DNA of 64,000 bases from Danxiaibacter flavus (GCF_041060425.1 NZ_JAULBC010000004.1:496001-560000), one strand, 5' to 3'; positions 44,442 through 53,512 are shown, counted from the first letter of the stretch. A program made the numbers and translations. Notes: generated from the letters alone by a model not told the origin.

Positions 44442-44900
44442 TTATTGTTCGGTTGACCTTAGTTTATCCAACATCTCATTGAGACATTGTGCCGCAGTTT
44501 CATCAATCACGATCATTTCCTCTGTGATCTTGTTTACGCGTTCGGTACTAAGCCCAAGTATATTAATGCCGGCCGAAGTAAGTGTAACAACAGTTTCTCT
44601 TTTGTCTGATGCAGAGGTATTACGCTTAACCAGCTTCTTTAACTCGAGTCTGTCAATGATTCTGGGCACATTTGAGTTTTTCTCAATCATCCTGCAGGCA
44701 ATATCTTTAACGCACATTTGCTCAGGATGTTTCCCTTTAAGGATGCGTAACACATTGTATTGTTCATGTGTCAATCCAAAATCTTTTAACTCTTTGCTCA
44801 TCATGGTCTTTAACCACCAGGCCGTATACAGTATGTTCAATCCCGCTTTATGCACTTCGCTCTTAAATTTTGTACTTTTTATGGCCTCTTCCAATTTCAT
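44442..44900 (-). CDS. MarR-family transcriptional regulator
   Basis: A 152-residue winged-helix repressor. The helix-turn-helix is around 55-80 (MCVKDIACRMIEKNSNVPRI), with the wing SASDKRETVVTLTSAG (about 95-110) where the DKR motif is characteristic. Its promoter contains a palindrome that recurs upstream of the pirins, so the protein probably represses itself and the pirin-YceI operon. No Cys-based redox motif is clear (one Cys in the HTH, one near the C-terminus). Inducer unknown; likely an oxidant or phenolic compound. Confidence 0.92.
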   Translation of the reverse strand: MKLEEAIKSTKFKSEVHKAGLNILYTAWWLKTMMSKELKDFGLTHEQYNVLRILKGKHPEQMCVKDIACRMIEKNSNVPRIIDRLELKKLVKRNTSASDKRETVVTLTSAGINILGLSTERVNKITEEMIVIDETAAQCLNEMLDKLRSTEQ

Positions 44901-44904
44901 AATG

Positions 44905-44935
44905 CAAATATATGTACATACATCTAATTTACAAA
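44905..44935 (-). promoter_or_regulatory. marR promoter with operator in the spacer
   Basis: On the minus strand TTTG (44935-44932), 19 nt, TATATTTG (44912-44905) matches the Bacteroidota consensus. The palindrome TATGTACATA (44920-44911) lies at the spacer/-7 boundary, suiting autorepression. Confidence 0.82.
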
Positions 44936-44950
44936 ATTTATTTTGGCTAG

Positions 44951-45178
44951 GGGCTGTCAGCTGTCAGTTATGAGCTTTTGGGTGTCAGGTTTCAGGTATC
45001 AGGTGTCAGGTTTTGGGAGTTTGCGGCTAGCGTGCTTAATTGAAAATGAAAGTCGCTAAACTCCATATCGTTATTAATGCTAACCTGAAAAATGAAAAAG
45101 CCCCCGCTAGCGGAGGCTTAATTATTTATTAGTTCTGCTGAACCAAACAATCTCAAATTTCAAATCTCAAATCCCTAG
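44951..45178. repeat. agctgtc, aggtatc and caaattt heptads; includes a terminator
   Basis: ggctgtc, agctgtc (44951-44975) grades directly into aggtttc, aggtatc, aggtgtc (44983-45015). caaattt, caaatct, caaatcc run up to the isomerase stop (45154-45175). The stem AAGCCcCCGC/GCGGaGGCTT at 45098-45120 with a T run on the minus side terminates the isomerase gene. Confidence 0.8.
45098..45120 (-). terminator. Terminator of the SurA-like gene
   Basis: A nearly perfect ten-bp stem with a TA loop and a CTTTTTC tail on the minus strand, 55 bases past the stop codon. Confidence 0.82.
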
Positions 45179-46554
45179 TTCGCATCCCTTTGTGCTGCAA
45201 CTGCTTTCCATTCAGCAATATTTGAACAGGCGTTGAACTCTTTATCGATACTAATGAAGTAAGTCGGAATATGTTCAGAGAACCAAACTCTTAATGCTTT
45301 ATTCTTCTTTTCTTCAAGCGCCCTGTTGGCTATCTTATTATAGTCATCTTTCATGTTTTCACGGTGAGGTTCGCTCCTGCTTTTCAGATAGATGAGCCTG
45401 GCGCCTTTCTTTCCGTTTAAAGTAAATGCAACTGCTTTAGAGATGTCACCCACTTTCAGATCTTTCAAAGAAACCACCATGTCTTTATCCAGCTCATCGA
45501 TGGTCACGTAGGTAGAGCCATCCTGGGCCATTACGTTACCACCTGTGGTTTTGGTGCTTTCGTCGTCACTGAACTTTGCAACTGCAATATTAAATGGAAT
45601 GGTTCCATCAACAATTTTAGTTCTAACGCTATCCAATTTAGCTTTAGCACCAGTTATTTCATCATCCGTTACGGGCGGGATTTTCAGGATATGCCTTACG
45701 ATCGCATCGTCCCCGGAACGGCTAACCATTTGAATAATATGAAATCCGAATTTTGACCTGATAACCGGTGAGATCTGTCCCTCTTTTAAACGGAACACTG
45801 TAGACTGGAAAGTGGGATCCCACATTTTATCGCTGCGGTTAAGGCTTAACTGGCCACCATTCTCTTTTGTACCCGGATCATCAGAATAGAGCTTTGCAAG
45901 GGCGTCAAATTTTTTCTGACCGCTTTCCACCTGCTGTTTCATGCTGGTCAATTCCCTTATTACATAGTCATCAATGTCTTTGCTGGCCTTGGGATAGATC
46001 ACAAGCTGACTTATTTCCAGTTCACTCTCATAAAACTGCAAGCTGTCTGCGGGAATCTTGCTAAAGTACTCTTTAACTTCTGTAGGCGTTATTTTGATGC
46101 TTTCAACAATCTTTTTACGCATAGCATCAGAAAGCATCTGCTCCTTAATACTCGGTCTGTAATCTTCTTTCAGCTGATATACTGTTTTACCGGCTATTTC
46201 TTCCAGTATTTCTTTTGAACCGTACATGCTGATAAAGTAGCGGATACGATTGTCCAGCGCAGCATCCAGCTCATCATCACTGACTGGCAACGAGTCTCTT
46301 TGCGCTTGTAATACCAGGGCCTTTTGAATCAGCTGGCCCTCCAGGAAGGTACATTCAGGATCGGGCGGTAACTGAGCTTGCTGCCCCTGACGTATATAGT
46401 CAGATATTACGTTGGTAATATCTGAACGGAGTATGATCTTATCACCAACCTGAGCCGCAATTTTATCTGCTACAACCTTTTGACTCTGTGCCGAAACATT
46501 ACCTGTAACAGCACAAAAAAAAGCAGCAGCGATAACCAGAAATATTTTGTTCAT
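45175..46554 (-). CDS. SurA-like periplasmic peptidyl-prolyl isomerase
   Basis: A 459-residue periplasmic chaperone. The ATG at 46554 gives a signal peptide cleaved near VSAQ; the in-frame extension to 46686 runs through repeat DNA and is rejected. The N-terminal SurA-like helical domain (about 25-170) has VGDKIILRSDI and LEGQLIQKALVLQAQ. Two parvulin domains follow: about 180-275 (ending SKFGFHIIQMVSR) and about 285-385. It probably escorts outer-membrane proteins to the Bam complex. The C-terminal VWFSEHIPTYFISID matches the SurA-type closing strand. Confidence 0.92.
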   Translation of the reverse strand: MNKIFLVIAAAFFCAVTGNVSAQSQKVVADKIAAQVGDKIILRSDITNVISDYIRQGQQAQLPPDPECTFLEGQLIQKALVLQAQRDSLPVSDDELDAALDNRIRYFISMYGSKEILEEIAGKTVYQLKEDYRPSIKEQMLSDAMRKKIVESIKITPTEVKEYFSKIPADSLQFYESELEISQLVIYPKASKDIDDYVIRELTSMKQQVESGQKKFDALAKLYSDDPGTKENGGQLSLNRSDKMWDPTFQSTVFRLKEGQISPVIRSKFGFHIIQMVSRSGDDAIVRHILKIPPVTDDEITGAKAKLDSVRTKIVDGTIPFNIAVAKFSDDESTKTTGGNVMAQDGSTYVTIDELDKDMVVSLKDLKVGDISKAVAFTLNGKKGARLIYLKSRSEPHRENMKDDYNKIANRALEEKKNKALRVWFSEHIPTYFISIDKEFNACSNIAEWKAVAAQRDAN

Positions 46555-46649
46555 AAAGTAATACTGAAATGCTTTCAAAAATAGGCTTTTGCGCATACCT
46601 CCGGACATTTGATTAACAGTTTTTAACAAAGAATTGGAAGGGGAGACAG

Positions 46650-46892
46650 TGTTAGATGTATGGTGTACGATGTACGATGTTGGCATCGGAAATCGCTGAT
46701 GTCTGATTTGAGGATGTCTGATTTAGTAGATGCAACAGCGATATGCCGATAGAGGTCGCTTTGAAGGCGCCTGTTTGGCTGGCCCTCCCTTACACCTACT
46801 TAGACTTATGCCTTACGCCTGGCATCTTAACACTGAAACCTTTGCCTTATACCCAAGCCTCACACCTGATACCTGACACCTGATACCTCACA
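46650..46892. repeat. gtgttag/gtgtacg and acctgat heptads
   Basis: The 400-base gap between infB and the isomerase gene holds no gene. gttagat, gtatggt, gtacgat words are at 46650-46682, single-copy DNA at 46683-46795, and cctcaca, acctgat, acctgac words at 46853-46892, eight bases before the infB terminator. Confidence 0.75.
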
Positions 46893-46899
46893 TAAATAA

Positions 46900-46927
46900 A
46901 ATAACACCGGCTACAACCGGTGTTATT
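46900..46927 (-). terminator. Terminator of the rimP-nusA-infB operon
   Basis: AATAACACCGG (46900-46910) pairs perfectly with CCGGTGTTATT (46917-46927) around CTACAA. It begins 28 bases after the infB stop. Confidence 0.85.
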
Positions 46928-46954
46928 AGTATGATTTTTAAGTATTTACAGTAA

Positions 46955-49900
46955 CTAGAGTGTACGTTTAACTTCTTCCTGTTCGTAAGCAACCAATGTG
47001 TCGCCAACGTTGATGTCGGAATAGTTTTTCAGAGTTAAACCGCACTCATAATTTGTTGCTACTTCTTTTACATCATCTTTAAAGCGTTTTAAGCTGCCGA
47101 GTTCTGCAAAAGCACCTTCCTGTCTTGGATAGATAAGGATACCATCGCGGAACAGACGGATCTTGCTGTCACGTTTAATCTTACCCTCTGTAACATAACA
47201 ACCTGCAACTGTTGCTTTATCAAATTTGTAAACTTCACGTATTTCAACAGAAGCAACTTCTTTTTCTTCCACTTTCGGCTCAAGCATACCTTCCATCGCG
47301 CTCTTCACTTCTTCTATCGCGTTGTAGATGATAGAGTATGTTTTGATCTGAACGCCTTCGTTTTCTGCAAGTTTGTTTGCCTGTGAAGAAGGACGAACGT
47401 TAAAGCCGATTACAATAGCATCAGAAGCTGTTGCCAGCAGAACGTCACTTTCAGAGATCTGACCAACTGCTTTATGAACCACTCTTACAGCAACTTCTTC
47501 AGTCGATAATTTCTGTAATGAGTCACTCAACGCTTCTACAGAACCATCCACGTCACCTTTGATGATAACATTAAGCTCTTTAAAGTTTCCGAGTGCAAGA
47601 CGACGGCCGATTTCATCCAGTGTAATGTGTTTCCTTGCACGCAAGCCTTGCTCACGCAGGATCTGTGCACGTTTGGTAGCCACATCTTTTGCTTCGCCTT
47701 CGTCGTGGAATACTTTGAATTTCTCACCCGCCTGCGGAGCGCCGTTCAAGCCGAGGATCACTACCGGCGTTGAAGGGGGTGCCTCGTCCACACGCTGGTT
47801 ACGTTCGTTAAACATGGCTTTGATGCGGCCAAAATGCTGACCACTCACCATCAGGTCGCCCTGACGCAATGTTCCGTTCTGAACAAGAACAGTTGCAACG
47901 TAACCACGACCTTTATCAAGAGAGGCTTCAATGATGGTACCTGTTGCTTCCCTGTCAGGGTTAGCTTTCAGATCCAGCAATTCAGCTTCCAGCAATATTT
48001 TTTCCAACAACAGGTCCACATTAAGTCCTTGTTTGGCAGAAAGTTGCTGGCTTTGGTATTTACCACCCCACTCTTCTACCAGTAAGTTCATCTGGGAAAG
48101 CTGTTCGTAAATCTTTGTAGGATTTGCGCCTTCTTTATCAATCTTGTTGATCGCAAAGATCATTGGAACACCTGCTGCCTGAGCGTGGCTGATGGCCTCT
48201 TTGGTTTGAGGCATCACCGCATCATCCGCAGCGATCACAATAACTGCAATATCTGTTGCCTTGGCACCACGTGCACGCATCGCGGTAAACGCTTCGTGAC
48301 CCGGTGTATCAAGGAATGTAATGTGTTTTTCGTTCGGTAATGTTACCTCGTACGCACCAATGTGCTGGGTGATACCACCCGCCTCACCGGCAACAACGCT
48401 GGCATTTCTGATATAATCCAGCAAAGATGTTTTACCGTGGTCAACGTGACCCATGATTGTAACGATCGGAGAACGTGTCTTCAGATCTTCTTCGCTGTCA
48501 ACTTCTTCTTCTTCCTCTTCTTCAAGATCATCCAATCCGATGAATTCAACTTCATAACCAAACTCGCCCGCAACCAGTTCAATAACTTCCGCATCCAGGC
48601 GCTGGTTGATGGATACCATTATACCAAGGCCCATACACTTGCTGATCACTTCAGCAAAGCTTACATCCATCAGGTTTGCCAACTCACTAACGGTAACAAA
48701 TTCCGTTACCTGTAGTTTGTTATCTTCTCCTGTTTCGCCCATTGCTTCGGCCATTTCCTGGCGTTTTTCACGACGGTATTTTGCTTTTAAGCTCTTACCG
48801 CGACCACCGGAACCGGCTAGTTTAGCCTGAGTTTCACGTATTTTTTCCTGAATTTCTTTCTGATCGATTTCTCTGTCCTGGTGTGCTATGCGCGGAGCAT
48901 TTCTATTGCCGCCTCTTCTATCGTTACTTCCGCCACGTGCGCCTCCACCTTGCTGGCCGCCGCGGTTAAATCCACCACCGCCTTGCTGACCACCACGGTT
49001 GAAACCACCGCCTTGCTGACCCTGACCGCCACGGTTAAATCCGCCGCCGCCTTGCTGCTGACCACCACGGTTATAGCCACCGCCCTGCTGACCGCCGCCT
49101 TGCTGGCCTTGCTGACCGCCGCGGTTGTAACCACCGCCGCCTTGTTGTCCGCCACCTTGTTGTCCACCGCGGTTAAATCCGCCGCCCTGCTGGCCACCTT
49201 GTTGACCAGGATGACGCTGGAAGTTTCCTCCGCCGCCACCTTGCTGACCCTGACCTTGAGAATCACCACCTTTTTTATCAACCGGAATGCGTTTGCGTTT
49301 GCGCTTTTCATCCCTGTTGTGAGAAGGCTTCGGCCTTGTATCACTGTCAACGGGCAATTCAATTTTGCCTAAGATCTTCGGACCTTCAATTTTTTCAGCC
49401 CTGATATTTTCGATTACTGGAGAAGAGCTATCTCCTTCGCCTGCTTCAGCAGGAGCATTAAATTCCGGTTTAACCACTTCTGGTTCTTTTACTGTTTTTT
49501 CAACTTTAGTGCTCTCTGGTTGCTGCTGTTTAACAGGCTGTTCAATTTTTTCTGCTGCAGGTTTTGTTTCTTCTGCAGTTATCGGACTTTCTTTTTTCTC
49601 TTCAGCAACAGGCTGTGGGGCCTGTGGAGCAGTTTGCTTTGGTTCTTCCTTCACAGGTGCTGATTCTTCGGCCCTGTTTTCTTCCTCTTCTTCTTTCTTC
49701 TTTACAATCTTTTTAGGTCTTGTTGAAGAATCGATTGTGGAAAGATCAATTTTATTGATGATTTTCGGTCCCTCTATTTCAGGAGCCTCAATCTTGATGA
49801 CTTCTTGTTCGCCGTTTTGCGAAGTTTTAGCTTCAACCTGTGGTTGTGGCTGAGGCTGAGGTTCGGCTACCTCTTTCACCGGTTCTTTTTCCTGCGCAAC

Positions 49901-50341
49901 AACTGGTTGCGGCGCTGGTTCCGGTTTAACTTCTTCTTTTTCTTTAACCGGTGGCGGAGCCACTTCCTCTTTTGCTTTTACCTCTGGTACCTCGGTTGCT
50001 ACTTCAACTACTCTTTCTTCTTCCTGTTCTGCTTTAGTTTCTTCTTTTGTTGCAGGCTTCTTCTCTTCCTTCTTGAAAACAACCTCATCCTCTTCCCTGC
50101 GCTTTCTTCCCTCACCCTGAATTCCTTTAGGAATTTCAATAAGGTCTGCTTTATTTTTAGCAACCTTATCACTTTGAAATTCCTGCTGCAGGGCACGGTA
50201 CATGTTTTCCGACAACTTAGCTGTAGGCTTCAGCTCGTCGCGGTTAAACCCTTTACCGGAAAGAAATTCTACCAGGGTATCCTGGCCAATGTTAAATTCC
50301 TTCGCTGCGGCTAATAATCTTGGTAATTTAAGTTCTGACAT
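46955..50341 (-). CDS. infB: Translation initiation factor IF-2
   Basis: A 1128-residue GTPase that places fMet-tRNA on the 30S subunit. The N-terminal IF2N helix domain (1-55) is followed by a long acidic, Pro/Glu/Lys-rich linker (about 60-350) and a Gly/Gln/Arg/Asn-rich tract (about 365-470) made of GGQQGGG and FNRGG or YNRGG units. The second IF2N region and G domain follow, with GHVDHGKTSLLDYIR (P loop, about 637-651), DTPGHEAF and INKID. Domains II-IV follow with normal length. The low-complexity tract is the only odd part. It is last in the rimP-nusA-infB operon, preceded by a 174-base spacer. Confidence 0.97.
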   Translation of the reverse strand: MSELKLPRLLAAAKEFNIGQDTLVEFLSGKGFNRDELKPTAKLSENMYRALQQEFQSDKVAKNKADLIEIPKGIQGEGRKRREEDEVVFKKEEKKPATKEETKAEQEEERVVEVATEVPEVKAKEEVAPPPVKEKEEVKPEPAPQPVVAQEKEPVKEVAEPQPQPQPQVEAKTSQNGEQEVIKIEAPEIEGPKIINKIDLSTIDSSTRPKKIVKKKEEEEENRAEESAPVKEEPKQTAPQAPQPVAEEKKESPITAEETKPAAEKIEQPVKQQQPESTKVEKTVKEPEVVKPEFNAPAEAGEGDSSSPVIENIRAEKIEGPKILGKIELPVDSDTRPKPSHNRDEKRKRKRIPVDKKGGDSQGQGQQGGGGGNFQRHPGQQGGQQGGGFNRGGQQGGGQQGGGGYNRGGQQGQQGGGQQGGGYNRGGQQQGGGGFNRGGQGQQGGGFNRGGQQGGGGFNRGGQQGGGARGGSNDRRGGNRNAPRIAHQDREIDQKEIQEKIRETQAKLAGSGGRGKSLKAKYRREKRQEMAEAMGETGEDNKLQVTEFVTVSELANLMDVSFAEVISKCMGLGIMVSINQRLDAEVIELVAGEFGYEVEFIGLDDLEEEEEEEVDSEEDLKTRSPIVTIMGHVDHGKTSLLDYIRNASVVAGEAGGITQHIGAYEVTLPNEKHITFLDTPGHEAFTAMRARGAKATDIAVIVIAADDAVMPQTKEAISHAQAAGVPMIFAINKIDKEGANPTKIYEQLSQMNLLVEEWGGKYQSQQLSAKQGLNVDLLLEKILLEAELLDLKANPDREATGTIIEASLDKGRGYVATVLVQNGTLRQGDLMVSGQHFGRIKAMFNERNQRVDEAPPSTPVVILGLNGAPQAGEKFKVFHDEGEAKDVATKRAQILREQGLRARKHITLDEIGRRLALGNFKELNVIIKGDVDGSVEALSDSLQKLSTEEVAVRVVHKAVGQISESDVLLATASDAIVIGFNVRPSSQANKLAENEGVQIKTYSIIYNAIEEVKSAMEGMLEPKVEEKEVASVEIREVYKFDKATVAGCYVTEGKIKRDSKIRLFRDGILIYPRQEGAFAELGSLKRFKDDVKEVATNYECGLTLKNYSDINVGDTLVAYEQEEVKRTL

Positions 50342-50515
50342 TCAGTTTTTTTTATTTCACCGATCCAACCCGCTCCGGGCGATCTGTTGTTTTATTCTTA
50401 AAAGCCTTAATAGTAACCCTTCCCACGCTAAAGTACTACCGAAACAGAAATCTTATTATCAACTGTTTGTAGCAAAACCAACTGTACTTTTGCTAAGCCG
50501 GTCTGTAGAAGGCTT

Positions 50516-51763
50516 TTACTCTCTTTCAAATTCTTCTTCCAATACTCTTCTTACATCTTCTATAGTTTCTTTTTCCAGGTCTGTTCTTCTTTCAAGTTCC
50601 TCGGTGGTTAGATCCAGTACGCTGCGCGCTGTATCACAACCAACGCGTTTCAGTTCTTCAATAACCCATGGTTCAATTTCATCGCTGAATTCTTCCAGGT
50701 CAATATCAAATTCTTCAACTTCTCCTTCATTTTCGCGGTATACATCAATATCATAACCGGTCAATTCACATGCCAGTTTAATGTTTACACCACGGCGTCC
50801 GATAGCCAGTGAAACCTGGTCGGCTTTCAGATACACGTCCGCATGTTTTCTATCGTTATCCAGCTCCATATAACTGATTTTAGCCGGCGTTAACGAACGC
50901 TGAATAAGCAATTGGATATTGGTAGTGAAGTTAATTACGTCGATGTTTTCGTTCTTTAATTCGCGAACGATACCGTGGATACGGCTACCTTTCATACCAA
51001 CGCAGGCACCAACGGGATCAATTCTGTCGTCAAAGCTTTCCACAGCAACTTTTGCTCTCTCACCTGGCTCGCGAACAATTTTGCGGATGCTGATAAGGCC
51101 GTCAAAAATTTCAGGAACTTCAATTTCGAGCAATTTAGCAAGAAAATCCGGGCTTGTTCTAGAAAGAATAATTACAGGTGTGTTATTTTTCATATCAACC
51201 CTGCGAACTACAGCCCTGATGTTTTCACCTTTTTTGAAATAATCCTGAGGAATCTGCTCACTTTTGGGCAGGATTAACTCACTTCCTTCTTCGTCAAGCA
51301 ACAAAACCTCTTTTTTCCAAACCTGGTATACTTCTGCGCTGACAATTTCACCTATTCTTTCACTGTATTTCTTAACGAGCACATTCTTTTTAAGATCGCT
51401 GATACGGCTTGCCAGCGTTTGTTTTGCGGCAAGGATAGCGCGGCGACCGAAATCGAAGATATTTACTTCTTCGTACAATTCTTCACCCACTTCAAAATCC
51501 GGCTCAATCTTCACTGCTTCATTATATTCAACTTCAGCCAAAGGATCCTGCACTTCCCCATCTTCTACGATCATACGCCTGCGGATAATTTCCAGGTCAC
51601 CTTTTTCGGCATTAACAATTACGTCGAAATTGTCATCACTGCCGTATTTCTTGCGAAGCAAAGTTTTGAAAACATCTTCAACCACCTTCATCATGGTAGG
51701 ACGGTCAATATTTTCTGCATCTTTAAATTCCTGGAATGCCTCAATTAAGTTGATACTTGCCAT
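50516..51763 (-). CDS. nusA: Transcription termination/antitermination factor NusA
   Basis: A 415-residue RNA-polymerase-binding factor. The N-terminal domain (1-125) binds polymerase. S1 domain about 130-200 (VSAEVYQVWKKEVLL), KH1 and KH2 about 205-345 with ACVGMKGSRIHGIVRELKNE and VSLAIGRRGVNIKLA. The C-terminal stretch (about 350-415) is acidic, with one helix-hairpin-helix-like repeat. It influences pausing and termination and is known in E. coli to repress its own operon. A candidate attenuator lies at 52424-52447. Confidence 0.95.
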   Translation of the reverse strand: MASINLIEAFQEFKDAENIDRPTMMKVVEDVFKTLLRKKYGSDDNFDVIVNAEKGDLEIIRRRMIVEDGEVQDPLAEVEYNEAVKIEPDFEVGEELYEEVNIFDFGRRAILAAKQTLASRISDLKKNVLVKKYSERIGEIVSAEVYQVWKKEVLLLDEEGSELILPKSEQIPQDYFKKGENIRAVVRRVDMKNNTPVIILSRTSPDFLAKLLEIEVPEIFDGLISIRKIVREPGERAKVAVESFDDRIDPVGACVGMKGSRIHGIVRELKNENIDVINFTTNIQLLIQRSLTPAKISYMELDNDRKHADVYLKADQVSLAIGRRGVNIKLACELTGYDIDVYRENEGEVEEFDIDLEEFSDEIEPWVIEELKRVGCDTARSVLDLTTEELERRTDLEKETIEDVRRVLEEEFERE

Positions 51764-51826
51764 TGCCTTATTTTTAAAAGCTTTAAGCCGATACGCCGTT
51801 TGCCTGTTAGCAAAACGGGCGGCGGA

Positions 51827-52297
51827 TTAAAATTGTATTTGAACTGTTGTTGATTTTATATTAGTAAATGGAATTACAATTTGCTGTGTTACAGCCTTTT
51901 TTCCCTTGCCTTCGGTATGTTCGATAATGATATCGCTTTCCGCTACCTCCAGCAGCTTCCCTTCCTTAACTGCACCATCATTGAAAACCACTTCGACCAA
52001 CCTGCCCACGTTTTTGACATATTGCCTGTTATTTTTCAGCGGCTCTCCAACGCCTGGCGAAGAAACTTCCAGGGAGAACTCTCCTTCCGGATACATGCCT
52101 GTTTCTTCAATTAACTTGTACAGCTTCCTGTTGAATTGTACACATTTATCAACTGCTATACCTTTATCGCCATCTATAAAAACCTTGATGTTATTCGTCG
52201 GTTTTATTTTAACATTCACTTTAAAATATTCAGGTTCTTCTGCCAGCAGTTTGTCAACCAACTGTTCAATAACCTCTAACTGTGTATCTGTTGCCAT
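51827..52297 (-). CDS. rimP: Ribosome maturation factor RimP
   Basis: A 156-residue 30S assembly factor. The N-terminal domain has FKVNVKIKPTNNIKVFIDGDKGIAVDKCVQFNRKL in the family's order (about 21-57). SLEVSSPGVGEPLKN (about 75-89) is the signature leading into the SH3-like C-terminal domain. First gene of the operon; nusA follows after 63 bases. The start at 52297 is 170 bases downstream of a consensus promoter, leaving a structured leader. Confidence 0.95.
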   Translation of the reverse strand: MATDTQLEVIEQLVDKLLAEEPEYFKVNVKIKPTNNIKVFIDGDKGIAVDKCVQFNRKLYKLIEETGMYPEGEFSLEVSSPGVGEPLKNNRQYVKNVGRLVEVVFNDGAVKEGKLLEVAESDIIIEHTEGKGKKAVTQQIVIPFTNIKSTTVQIQF

Positions 52298-52336
52298 AGT
52301 AAAACCCGGAATTGAAATTTATTCTATATAATCTTC

Positions 52337-52360
52337 GAAAGAACAGTTTTATGTTCTTTC
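52337..52360 (-). promoter_or_regulatory. Second leader hairpin of rimP
   Basis: GAAAGAACA (52337-52345) pairs perfectly with TGTTCTTTC (52352-52360). It lies 40 bases upstream of the rimP start codon, downstream of the attenuator-like hairpin. It has no T run. Confidence 0.55.
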
Positions 52361-52423
52361 CCAATATCTTTAAAACGCTGTAAATAAAGGGTTAAACTGT
52401 CCCGGAGACGTCAGGTAAAAAGA

Positions 52424-52447
52424 GAAGGGAACGATGTCGTTCCCTTC
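52424..52447 (-). terminator. Attenuator-like hairpin in the rimP-nusA-infB leader
   Basis: GAAGGGAACG (52424-52433) and CGTTCCCTTC (52438-52447) form a perfect 10-bp stem. On the minus strand it is followed by TCTTTTTACC, the tail of an intrinsic terminator. No minus-strand gene lies upstream before 53689, and a consensus promoter starts transcription 20 bases before it, so it sits inside the operon leader. Confidence 0.72.
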
Positions 52448-52466
52448 TTTACTTCTTTTCCGTTTG

Positions 52467-52497
52467 CAAATGTAGGAGAAAAGATCGAGCCAGCAAA
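52467..52497 (-). promoter_or_regulatory. Promoter of the rimP-nusA-infB operon
   Basis: On the minus strand TTTG (52497-52494), exactly 19 nt, TACATTTG (52474-52467): a full match to the Bacteroidota housekeeping promoter. The leader to the rimP ATG is about 165 nt. Confidence 0.85.
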
Positions 52498-53155
52498 AAA
52501 AAGCTGTCAGCTATTAGCTATCAGGTATCAGCTTTTTTCCTCGCTCTTTGAGTTTCTGATTCTAATTGATGATAATCTTCCCAGTTCTCCAATAATAAAT
52601 GATCCCGTTAATCCTTTAATCTCTTAAATCAGGTCTGCATCAGCTTTTAGCTACCAGCAGAAAGCTATCAGGTGTCAGCTATCAGGCATCAGCTTTTTCC
52701 GCGCACCTTGAGGTTCTTATTCTTTTTCGCGATAGTCGTTCGAAGATTAAATCCCATTAATCCTCTAATCTGTTAAATCCCGGTCCGGACTGGTTTTTAG
52801 CTGTCAGCTATCAGGTATCAGCTTTTTTCCGCGCACCTTGAGGTTCTTATTCTTTTTCGCGATAGTCGTTCGAAGATTAGAATCCCATTAATCCTCAATC
52901 TGTTAAATCCCGGTCCAGACTGGTTTTTAGCTGTCAGCTATTAGCTACCAGCTTTTTCTTCGCACTTTGAGTTTCTGGCACTTATTGGTGATGATCGTCA
53001 CAGTTCTCTGGTAAATATGAATCCCGTTAATCCACTAATCCTCGAAATCCCGGCCACGACAAAAATCCCGGTCCCAACAAAAATTCCAGCCCCAATCATA
53101 ATCCCGCTAATCCACTAATCCTCTAAATCCCGGCCCCGACAAAAATCCCAGCCAG
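52498..53155. repeat. About 130-bp tandem units with agctatc and aatcctctaatc words
   Basis: The 720-base region between the rimP promoter and the DUF4834 gene holds no gene. Four diverged units align on tcgctctttg (52541), gcgcaccttg (52701), gcgcaccttg (52831) and tcgcactttg (52960). Each combines agctgtc heptads, a gatagtcgttcgaag-like or gatgat core, and an aatcccattaatcctctaat tail. A further tail-only stretch with aatcccg words runs from 53020 to 53155. Units 2 and 3 are nearly identical. Confidence 0.9.
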
Positions 53156-53196
53156 TTTTAACACCTTTTCCCAATCGTACCCTTTAACTTTGCCCC

Positions 53197-53457
53197 ATGA
53201 TCAAGATTATACTTTCCATTCTGCTTTTCTATTTTCTGTATAAACTGGTGTTCGATTTTATTGTGCCGGTTTCCAAAGCAACCTCACAGGTAAGGAATAA
53301 TATTGAACAAATGCAGAAAATGCAACAAGAGCAGTACAGGCAACAACAGCAACAGCAGCAAGCCCAGGCGCAAGCTCAGGCTGCACAACAGCGGGCAAGT
53401 GCTGCACCAAAGTCAAAAAGCGACGACTACATTGATTTTGAGGAAGTTAAGAACTAA
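53197..53457 (+). CDS. DUF4834-type small membrane protein
   Basis: An 86-residue protein. One N-terminal TM helix (about 3-22: IILSILLFYFLYKLVFDFIV), then a coiled coil with a Gln/Ala-rich stretch (about 40-66) and a C-terminal DDYIDFEEVK motif, which I recognise as the conserved end of DUF4834. The family is nearly confined to Bacteroidota and has no known function. The Gln tract makes it low complexity, but the conserved ends argue for a real gene. Confidence 0.78.
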   Translation: MIKIILSILLFYFLYKLVFDFIVPVSKATSQVRNNIEQMQKMQQEQYRQQQQQQQAQAQAQAAQQRASAAPKSKSDDYIDFEEVKN

Positions 53458-53512
53458 AAAATAGCCAGGGAAGACGAGAATCTTCCCTTTTTTATGCCCG
53501 CTTCAGTCTATT

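Noticed and set aside
46555..46686. Longer start for the SurA-like gene
   Set aside because: The extension reads through gtgttag repeats (PTSYIVHHTSNT) and precedes the true signal peptide.
48881..49372. 163-codon plus-strand and 158-codon alternative-frame ORFs in infB
   Set aside because: They arise from the low-complexity Gly/Gln tract of IF-2; homopolymeric Thr/Ala/Val translations.
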